Assembly (NCBI GenBank): GCA_019654215.1
Contig: BPDI01000004.1
Coordinates: forward strand, 1-64,000
Origin: Gammaproteobacteria bacterium
Lineage (GTDB): Bacteria > Pseudomonadota > Gammaproteobacteria > Pseudomonadales > Pseudohongiellaceae
Length of the DNA: 64,000 bases
Direction: 5' to 3'
Position numbers and translations under genes: made by a program. Positions 40,041 through 48,061 of the stretch are shown here, piece by piece. The notes beneath the pieces are model-generated. The model worked only from the letters and a program-made list of their open reading frames with translations. It was not told the origin of the DNA and made no database searches. The first letter of the stretch is position 1. The number at the start of each line of letters is the position of its first letter.

Positions 40041-41156
40041 ATGTTATCCAAGAAAGTGATTCTGGCTGCAGTACTGCCAGCCCTGGCTTCCGGGATAGTT
40101 TCAGCACAATCAGGAAACGCAATTTCGGGAACCGGATTACCTAATCCTAATCCAATTGTGACTCAGAATTGGGGAGAGCTTCCGGCCGGCCGCGAATGGG
40201 GATCGACTGCGGGTGTAGATATTGACCCAACTGACGGTCACGTCTGGGCCTACGAGCGATGTGGCGCTAGCAGTTTCGGCGGCGGTGTCCCTATTAATTG
40301 TGATACAAATCCTGTGGACCCAATTTTCAAGTTCGATCGCAATACTGGAGAAGTACTTGCTAACTTCGGTGGCGGTCTCATGCAAACCCCTCATGGAATT
40401 CATGCGGATAATGAAGGGAATGTATGGGTGACGGACTTCGCCGCGAATGCCGACGGTACCAAAGGACATCAAGTGCATAAATTTAGTGCCGATGGTGAAT
40501 TGCTAATGAGTTTGGGAACTGCAGGCCAGGCGGGTACTGGTCCCGGTCAGTTTAACCAGCCTAATGATGTAATCGTTGGCCCTGATGGCAGCATCTACGT
40601 ATCCGATGGTCACAATGGCCAGGGCATGACTAGTAATGCAGCCATGGAGGAGGGACGAGCGGCCGGAGACACCGCGCGAATTTTGAAATTTGCCCCAGAC
40701 GGTACTTTTATTATGCAGTGGGGTGAAATTGGGTGCGCCACGGTGAGTTTCGAACTCCACATGCCATGGAATTTGATTCTAAGGGTCGTTTATGGGTTGC
40801 AGATCGTGGCAATCATCGCCTAGAACTGTTTGATCAAGACGGCAATTACCTTGAGTCGCGTTATCCTATGGGCGTATTAGTGGCATTTTCATCACTGACA
40901 ATGACTTGGTCTACGCGATTGATTCTGAGTCTGGTCCGACAAATCATGTTGGCTGGCGGAATGGCGTTCGCATAGGGCATATCGATGAAGACAGAATTTC
41001 TGGATTCATTCCACCATTTGAAAGGCCTGACCGCGTCTATCAAGGCACAGCAGGGAAGGTGTTGCAGTTGATGCGAGTGGTAATGTTTATGCAGCCGAAG
41101 GACCAAATTCTTTAAGCTGGGCTGGTGGTGCTTTCACTAAGTATTCAACTCGCTAG
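40041..41156 (+). CDS. Secreted NHL-repeat protein, peptidyl-alpha-hydroxyglycine lyase (PAL)-like, frameshifted
   Basis: ATG 40041 has AGGAG 5 bases upstream (the GTG six bases before it does not). The signal peptide is [20 protein letters not shown]. The propeller matches the PAL lyase domain of [20 protein letters not shown] (catalytic-Arg region), [19 protein letters not shown] (first zinc His, codon 40392), [27 protein letters not shown] and, after a frame change near 40730, [20 protein letters not shown] (second zinc His, 40760). More indels occur near 40865 and 41060. At the third zinc position the text reads [14 protein letters not shown], so that His seems missing. A strong terminator follows. 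Confidence 0.8.
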
Positions 41157-41177
41157 TAAGATAAATAAACATCCGAA

Positions 41178-41218
41178 TGAAGTAATACTGCTGCTGGCAG
41201 TATTACTTCATTTTTTTT
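41178..41218 (+). terminator. Strong rho-independent terminator
   Basis: TGAAGTAATACTGC pairs perfectly over 14 bases with GCAGTATTACTTCA around a 5-base loop, followed by eight T. It closes the PAL-like gene. Confidence 0.92.
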
Positions 41219-41246
41219 GCCCCCTGAAATGTGCGAGAGGCTAATA

Positions 41247-41621
41247 ATGGGAAATAAAATTCAATCAATCAACTGGGAAGAGATTGAGATGGAAACCGTA
41301 ACGATAGTATGTGTCGGAGAATTTCACTGGAGAAAAAATGACTGTTGCAAAGATCTATTTTGATGATGGCTTCGTGGTGCCATTGCACTGTCATCACAAT
41401 GAACAGATTACTCAGGTAATTAAAGGCCAAATGCGGTTCGTCTTTGGTGAAGATGATCCCGAAGAGCTGCTCCTAAATCCCGGTGATGTTGTTGTTATTC
41501 CGCCGAACGTTCCGCATAAGGCGACTTGTATAGGGGAAGTGGAGGGAAAATTTATATGTGGGCGCCGCGTCGGGATGATTGGCTAAACGGTACAGACGAT
41601 TATTTGCGAGAAAGTTCTTAG
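41247..41621 (+). CDS. Cytosolic cupin protein, frameshifted
   Basis: ATG 41247 follows GAGAGG. The product starts MGNKIQSINWEEIEMETVT; an indel near 41310 leads to KIYFDDGFVVPLHCHHNEQI (cupin motif 1, with two His and Glu) and LLNPGDVVVIPPNVPHKATC (motif 2). A further shift near 41560 gives WAPRRDDWLNGTDDYL and a TAG at 41619-41621. The WAPxRxDW end is typical of small cupins that protect or process quinone- or lactone-like molecules, but no substrate is assigned. It overlaps the convergent CmcJ-like gene by four bases. Confidence 0.78.
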
Positions 41622-42429
41622 AAAAATACCATCATTCTTGATTCAATGCTTTCCCTGGGAGGGCAATCAATGGGTGCAAGGTGATTTCTGAATGCTGTGT
41701 GAACCGACCTAGTGGCCCTACCATCTGCAGCAGAATCGAAAGTTTTAATTAGCAAAACTTCATCTCTGTTCATTTCTGGATAGTAATACCATTTGTGATC
41801 GACGCTTCTGCTTACTAATTCCAGCTCGCCAATTCTGTCTTTGGCTCTTCGCTCACTTGCAAACACATTTTCTTCACTGACTGATTGAGCGTCACAACAA
41901 GTCAGCGGCGAACTTATTGCCGGCCCTGAATGGCTCGCCATACATTAACAATGACGAAGCGGTTTTTAAGTTTTGCTTCTGCTTCGTCATGATCTAGCAG
42001 GTCTCTTACTCTTTTATGAGCAGAGTTAAAAGTGTAATCATTATGAACTACGGCAGCTGCTTCTCTAATTTTGTGAGCTTCCCGAATCTCAGCTGAATCT
42101 GATCGCAATGTATGATCAAATACGACCAGCTTTCCCCACCGATAATCGGCAATACCAAATTTGTTAGCTCCGCTTCGTATTTGGCTTGCTGATTCTTGAT
42201 TTTATAGAAATCAGCAATCATGCTTTTATGATGTGAAGTTCGAAACCTTCTTTATCTAAGTTGGCTGGCGGGTTCAGGCAGCGACCGTCATTAATCTTGA
42301 CTTCAATATCTTCAAAGTCAGCATTAATATTTAACTGGGCTTCTGCTCCACCTTGGGAGGCAAAATACACTGGCTTTTTATTTCCAGGGATAAAGTATCG
42401 GACTTTACTATTGTGGAAAAATCAGTCAT
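41618..42429 (-). CDS. CmcJ/NvfI (AsaB-like) oxidoreductase family protein, frameshifted
   Basis: ATG 42429 starts a reading that needs frame changes near 42390, 42225, 42115 and 41925. The pieces read FASQGGAEAQLNINADFEDI, then HNDYTFNSAHKRVRDLL, NRFVIVNVWRAIQG, PLTCCDAQSVSEENVFASER, VDHKWYYYPEMNRDEVLLIK and TAFRNHLAPIDCPPRESIES. These match the CmcJ/NvfI/AsaB family, Fe/2-oxoglutarate-related enzymes known mostly from fungal and actinobacterial secondary metabolism (HNDY and the W-Y-Y-x-P-E-M block are characteristic). It is 21 bases downstream of an AMP-dependent ligase on the same strand, so the two probably act on a shared substrate. Confidence 0.75.
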
Positions 42430-42450
42430 ATTGCGAGTACCAGAACTAAT

Positions 42451-44063
42451 CTAAAGCATCAACTCTAAGGCTTCTTCTGCCATTTGTCGTAGTTTAGCTC
42501 GTTGAATTTTGGTGCCGTTAGGGCTCTTTGTGGTAGGAAATTGAGCTATACACTGAAAGGCAACTGGAACTTTAAATTTTGCTATCCGTTCTTCACAATG
42601 AGCGCGCCATGCAACTCATCGTTTATTTCCATATCGTTTTTCGCTACTACAAAATCCATAAGGTTGCATCTTATTACTGACTCGAACAGCGACCACCTGA
42701 GCAGCCTCAATGGCTTTATATTCGGTAATAACATTCTCAAATTTTCTGCAGGGCTTACTAGATATCCCCCCTAGACGCAAGGTATCTCCCATGCGAGCTG
42801 TCGAAAACAAATTCTGATTTCGAAGTAGTATATCCTAGGTCCTCCTGACCGCAGATAACCGTCGTTGGTAAATGATTCGGAAGGTCGCGGGTTGGTCTCC
42901 AAAATATTCCTTCATTAGGCTTGGCCCTTTAAACTCCAACTCACCACTTTGATTATGGGGAAGTAGATCTCCAGTGTTCGGACTTGCGCACACGAACTTT
43001 GGCCTGCCTGGAAACTAATTTTCCACCCGGCAAGTATCGAAGTCCTGGGGTGAGCTCGTGCGATCGCCTTGCGTACAAAGCCTGAACTTCGCTCCATGCC
43101 ATAAAGACCCACTAACGTGACCCCTTTTTGCCTGGCTTTCTTAGTTATTTCTTCTGCAGGTAGATTAAATGCACCATAACCGCAGCACACTAGAGACGGC
43201 ATTGCGCTGTCTCTTAGGTCGGCATCTAATAAAGTTAATAGCATGTCGTCAGTAGCACTTAAATAATGCACCTGATATTTGTCGATTAGCGCGACAGCAT
43301 CAATCGCATCAAACGCGCTTTGAATGACGCTGGCTTTTCCGCCGGCTAATGCGGCGGACAAGTGATTGAATCCAAATACCCCGCAGAATGGCAGCGTATG
43401 GAAAAAGACGCCGTTATCAATAATTTGTTCAAGATTGCGCCAAATTGCTAAAGCATGGTTGGTAATAGACTGATGTGTATGCAAAACAAATTTGGGTGCC
43501 TTTGTTGTCCCGGAGGTTGTAAAAATATTGCAGCCGCTAGTGGGAGTACTATGATTTTTGAGTAAAGGCTGTGACTGAACTAACTCAGAATAAGTGATTT
43601 TTTCAATTTGACTTGGAAAGGGAGATAGCTCGGATGGAGTCTCTTCTTCACCATAACAAATGATGGTCCTCAAATTTTGCAGAGCAGTTTTATCGAGCTC
43701 TTCGAGTATTTGTAGAAAATTTATGTCTCGAAAGTCTGGCCAAATAATAAGACATGTGGCGCCAGATCTGGAAAGTATGTCTGCTACCTCAGTGCTGCGA
43801 AAACGAGTATTTACTGCAACGGCTATAGCTCCTAATTGTGCGCACGCAAGGTATAACACAACGTAAGCTGGGCAATTGGGGAGCCAAAATGCGACTCGAT
43901 CACCGTGTGAAACTCCTAGGTTTGATAAGCCTCTCGCTGCTCGCTGACCCATGCTAATAAGTTCCGTATAGCAGGTTGTGTTTCCTGCATATATAAGCGC
44001 CGGAGAATCGCCTTGTTCCTCTCCATGGAACTTGATTAACTCGGAAATCGTTAAATCGTTCAT
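42451..44063 (-). CDS. AMP-dependent acyl-CoA synthetase/ligase, C-terminus frameshifted
   Basis: ATG 44063 starts MNDLTISELIKFHGEEQGDS. The N-terminal domain has GVSHGDRVAFWLPNCPAYVV, AIAVAVNTRFRSTEVADIL and the P-loop-like IFTTSGTTKAPKFVLHTHQS; LVGLYGMERSSG matches the A5 region (usually GxTE). From 42975 down, several indels break the C-terminal domain, where LFSTARMGDTLRLGG, LVSPAE and TKSPNGTKIQRAKLRQMAEE are still seen, ending at TAG 42451. The substrate is probably a carboxylic acid activated to a CoA thioester. A CmcJ-like oxygenase gene follows 21 bases downstream. Confidence 0.8.
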
Positions 44064-44290
44064 GGCTGTAAAATTATCAATTCTTATCTGTATTTGCACC
44101 GGGAAACTTTTTGAGAGGATAAGAGTAAAACAGTCACAGATTGCAATAAATAACTGAAATACAGGAGGAATAACTTGACGGACAGCCAAGTATATTAATA
44201 GTCTCGTCTTGTTAAACTGTTAAAAAACATTAAGCAATTCTCGGCTCTGTTCGAAAGCTGTAGTTAGCACAGAAAGTCGAAAATCTAGCA

Positions 44291-44295
44291 GGAGG
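44291..44295 (+). promoter_or_regulatory. Shine-Dalgarno that supports a GTG start at 44303
   Basis: GGAGG lies 7 bases before GTG 44303; the in-frame ATG at 44312 would be too far (16 bases). Confidence 0.65.
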
Positions 44296-44302
44296 TTGCC
44301 AA

Positions 44303-45585
44303 GTGACAATAATGAAAAAAGCAGCGGTTATTTTGGGAGTTATGATCTCCCCTGCGGCGATTGCTCAGCAATCAGCTGACCCTACCTTTGCGGAAAATGT
44401 AGCACCGATCATTTATGAAAATTGTGGGTTTAGTGTCATCGGCCTGGATCGATCGCGCCTATGACGCTTATTGATTATGAAACTGTTCGAGCCTGGGCTC
44501 CGGTTATCAAGGATCGAGTGGTGCGACGAAAGATGCCTCCGTACTTTATTGATAAAACAGTTGGTGTGCGATCTTTCGAAGATGACCGATCTCTGACTGA
44601 TTCAGAGATAGCGACTATCGCGGCTTGGGTGGATGCTGGTTCGCCTCAGGGTGACATGAGCAATATGCCAGTAGTTCCAGAATTCGAGGACAGTGTGGCC
44701 TGGACGCTAGAAGATGAAATGGGGCGGCCGCCTGATCTTATAATCCCGATCCCAGAACCATTTACCGTGCCAGCAGATGGCCCTAACTGGTGGATGACTT
44801 TCTACAGTGATACCGGCCTGACAGAGGATCGTTGGATAAAGGCTTTTGAGACGAAGCCATCTGCTGAAGGGTTCCCAGTGGTTCATCATGCAGTAACTTC
44901 CATGGAATTTCCTGAAGGGGGAGGAGGGTTTCTCAGTGAATATGCTCTTGGCAAAACTGCCGACATTAATCCCCCAGGTACTGGCCAGTTAATAAAAGCG
45001 GGCACACGCCTTAACTGGAATGTCCACTATGCAGCGAGTCCAGATGGGCTAGACCGAACCGATCGAACGCGGCTTGGATTATGGTTCTTGCCTGAAAATG
45101 AAGAGCCTGAGCACGAATTGATTCGTTCTCATATGGCCGACAATGAAGACCTAGATCTGCCGGGTGGAGAAGCGGCGATTAGGACTGATGGTTATGAATT
45201 TCTTGATAAGAACATTCGTATTACAACGTTTCAGCCACATTTGCATAATTTGGGAACGCGCCAATGCATCGAAGTGATTTACCAGGACAATCGTCGGCAG
45301 ACTCTGAGCTGTGCCGATTGGGACTTTGGTTGGCACATTGCCTATAACTATGCTGACGACGTGCAGCCCCTAATTCCCAAAGGTTCCATGTTGCATGTAA
45401 CCAGCTGGTTTAACAATTCTCCAAGTAATCCCTGGGCTGGTGACTCCAGAAACTGGGTTGGTTTTGGTCAACGCTCTACCGACGACATGTCGTTCTCCTG
45501 GATAAGTTACTATGAGCTCACCGATGAAGAGTATGACGCCGCAGTGGCAGAAAGACTCGGTCAATCGAATGCGGGGAGTGATTAG
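44303..45585 (+). CDS. Cytochrome c-fused, PHM-like copper type II ascorbate-dependent monooxygenase
   Basis: From GTG 44303 the leader MKKAAVILGVMISPAAIAQQ is a signal peptide. ENVAPIIYENC then begins a c-type haem site; an indel near 44430-44445 hides the second Cys, after which the text reads CHRPGSIAPM. From 44461 the frame is intact and matches the peptidylglycine alpha-hydroxylating monooxygenase fold. The copper-A ligands appear as VVHHAVTSMEF (His at 44884 and 44887) and NWNVHYAASPDG (45025). The copper-B ligands appear as FQPHLHNLGT (His at 45238 and 45244) and STDDMSFSWISYYE (Met at 45487, equal to PHM's SSDEM). The reaction would be O2-dependent C-H hydroxylation; the substrate is unknown. 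The next gene follows after 34 bases. Confidence 0.8.
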
Positions 45586-45619
45586 TAAGCAGATATCATA
45601 ATAAAGGAGTCGTCGAGCG

Positions 45620-46601
45620 ATGTTAGTTCGAATACCCAAAGCTAAATTACAACATCTAAGCAGCGCCATTTTGGCGCTGCTTCTTCTGTCCTATTCATCA
45701 TTTATTGCTGCGCAGACGTTGCACCGTTTTCGGTCAAAGTATTCAACCAATCTATGAAGGCTTTGAGCGGAATGATGATGGTACCTTTACTATGTGGTTT
45801 GGATATTTAAATCGAAACTATGATGAGACACCTAATATTGAAATTGGTGGTAGCAATGCATTCTATATCGCTAGTGGTGTTAATGATGCGGGGCCGCTTA
45901 ACGAAGATCTAATTCTTAGCAATCCAGGTTCCCAGGATCGAGGTCAACCTACTTATTTCTATCCACGCCGTCAGCAATTCGTAGTGGACGTTAATTTGCC
46001 CGCAGATTTTGTCGGTAATGAATTGGTTTGGTCTATTACTCACAATGGTGAAACTAGAACAGCAGTCGGCACTTTGCAAAGAGAAAATATCTGGGCTGTC
46101 GATGAAGGTGTATGGAGTGCAAATCGAGGGCGGGGGACTGGAGGGCGGACTGAGATTGAGTACGAAAATGAGCCACCAAGTTTGCGCCTAGTTGGTATAG
46201 AAGGAAGTATTTCAGCTCGCCCAGGTCAGGCTATTAACTTACGGGCTTTTGCTGCTGACGATGGATTGCCTGGACCTTACGAGAGAGACAGGCGTGGGCG
46301 TATGGATCCACTACCTAATTTACTACCGGAGGTAGGGGGTGGCATAGGTCGAAACTCGCCCAAAGAACAAGGTATTGTGAACTATGCGGCTGCCGATAAA
46401 ACTGGGCTCGCATTAACCTGGATCAAATACCGAGGTCCAGGACAGGTCTATTTCGACAATAATGTTGTTGAATTAGATCCTGCTGGTGAGGAAGGAGTTA
46501 CTGCAGCCACTTTCAGCCAGAGCGGCACTTATGTCTTGCGGGCTTACGCCGATGATTCCACTTACACAAGCTATTCTGAAATTACTATTGAAGTACGGTA
46601 A
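45620..46601 (+). CDS. Secreted protein of unknown function next to the PHM-like monooxygenase, frameshifted
   Basis: ATG 45620, with AAGGAG upstream, starts a signal peptide (AILALLLLSYSSFIAAQ). An indel near 45715 separates it from the rest, which is intact: GFERNDDGTFTMWFGYLNRN, GQPTYFYPRRQQFVVDVNLP, DFVGNELVWSITHNGETRTA and a C-terminal Ig-like stretch ending GTYVLRAYADDSTYTSYSEI. I read two beta-sandwich domains: WxGYxNRNxxE (often described beside cytochrome/oxidase genes) and an Ig-like fold. It probably binds a ligand or the monooxygenase. Co-transcription with the upstream gene is likely. Confidence 0.78.
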
Positions 46602-46613
46602 TTGGTTAATAAA

Positions 46614-46650
46614 AAAGCTCAACAAATAATAGAGAAGGGCTTTAATTTTT
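46614..46650 (+). terminator. Possible weak terminator between convergent genes
   Basis: AAAGCTC (46614-46620) can pair with GGGCTTT (46637-46643) through a 16-base loop with one wobble pair, then AATTTTT. The short stem makes this uncertain. Confidence 0.35.
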
Positions 46651-46669
46651 ATCGAAGTCTTTTTTATTG

Positions 46670-47884
46670 CTAAGGATCTGGAATAGCATCTTCTACAGTT
46701 AGCGGGTTAAGGTAATTGCCGTCGGTAATTCCCACTTTTCGCATCGCAATACCTGTTAAACACTCCTGGACTGCACGATTCGCATTCATTACCGTCGTAT
46801 ATCCAGGATCCGCTAAGGGATTCAGTTCCACCAGTTCAAAACCTACCATATTGTTCTCTGTGCAAAGTGCGCGAATCAAAGGGAACAATTCTCTGGTAGT
46901 AAGGCCTCCAGGCTCTGGCGTACCGGTACCGGCAGCATAAGCGGGATCGAGAACGTCAATATCAAGTGAGATATATAAGTATTCTGGTCCATCATTCGCT
47001 TCGGCAATAACCCTTTCCATGACTGCGTCCCAGCCATCCCGTTCAATTTCAACCATGGTGTGATAACGAAAATTATGTTCGCGCATCCATTCAAACCCAT
47101 CCTCGCCGGGCCAATACCCGCGCAGACCAACTTGGATATAGTTTTGTCCTAATACATGCCCCTCCTCAATTAATAGGGCGATGGGTTGAGCATGAGAAAT
47201 CAAGTGTCCACTATAGCCTTCCGTTGCCGCATCGTAGTGCGCATCGAAATGAATAACGCCAACATTTTCCTTGCCATAAATATCTGCAACGCCGGCAACG
47301 TCTGGGTATTCAAGAGAATGGTCACCACCGACAATGAGTGGAATGGCGCCAGTTGAAGCAATTTCTCGAACCAGTTCCCTAACCGGTAGCATGCTTCTCT
47401 CCACGCTAAATCGATCTATGGGAGAATTACCATAGTCTACGACCTTTAGTTCGCGCTTCCAGGATACCCCTGTGTGCATGTGAGGGAGTCCGCCACCGCC
47501 TCCAACTCCTAAGCTTTCTCTTAAAGCTCCAGGACCTAAAGCTGCACCTCGCATTCCGACTCCCATATCGATTGGTGCTCCTAAAATTGCCACATCGACT
47601 TCACCAGCTGTCAAATCTTCAGCATTAATGGCGATAGGTAAACCAAAAAAAGTGAGGACCCCAGCGTTGCGTAATCTGCCAGGATAAAAAGGACCTGGTT
47701 CCCGGTCAGGATCGTTTTCCGGATCTCTAAGTTGGCTCCATGGGTCAAAACTCGGATCGTTGGTATTTACTGGAATCAATCCATCATCTCGATCAAATAC
47801 GCTGGGAGTATAGTCTTGTCCTAATACAATCCAGATTGGGATTAAGGCACAAAGCAGAACAATGAAATTTCGCATGGAAGTCAT
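46670..47884 (-). CDS. Secreted ureohydrolase (arginase/agmatinase family)
   Basis: Intact 404-residue protein with a signal peptide (MRNFIVLLCALIPIWIVLG). The Mn-binding motifs are complete: IVGGDHSLEYP, VIHFDAHYDA and YISLDIDVLDPAYAAGTGTP, followed by EPGGLTTRE. The family hydrolyses arginine, agmatine, guanidinobutyrate or formimino-glutamate, releasing urea or formamide. A signal peptide is rare in this normally cytosolic family; it suggests degradation of an external guanidino or amidino compound. Two starts are possible (47884 or 47875). It is divergent from the DUF305-LVIVD gene. Confidence 0.9.
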   Translation of the reverse strand: MTSMRNFIVLLCALIPIWIVLGQDYTPSVFDRDDGLIPVNTNDPSFDPWSQLRDPENDPDREPGPFYPGRLRNAGVLTFFGLPIAINAEDLTAGEVDVAILGAPIDMGVGMRGAALGPGALRESLGVGGGGGLPHMHTGVSWKRELKVVDYGNSPIDRFSVERSMLPVRELVREIASTGAIPLIVGGDHSLEYPDVAGVADIYGKENVGVIHFDAHYDAATEGYSGHLISHAQPIALLIEEGHVLGQNYIQVGLRGYWPGEDGFEWMREHNFRYHTMVEIERDGWDAVMERVIAEANDGPEYLYISLDIDVLDPAYAAGTGTPEPGGLTTRELFPLIRALCTENNMVGFELVELNPLADPGYTTVMNANRAVQECLTGIAMRKVGITDGNYLNPLTVEDAIPDP

Positions 47885-48061
47885 CTTTTTCTCGACTATT
47901 ACGGTGGTTAGTGGCTATTTTAAAAACCAGTGTATTACGTGCTTCATGGCGGGGTCCAGCACAGTATTTAATGTGATATTTACTCTCCACAAACCCAAAT
48001 CTATGGGTAAAATGCACGGTTCTGGCAAATGGGGTAACGATACATTCACGGAGTACTATTT

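Noticed and set aside
41911-42108. Separate small gene upstream of the CmcJ-like fragment
   Set aside because: Its sequence (HNDYTFNSAHKRVRDLL, NRFVIVNVWR) is the N-terminal half of the same CmcJ-like protein split by an indel.
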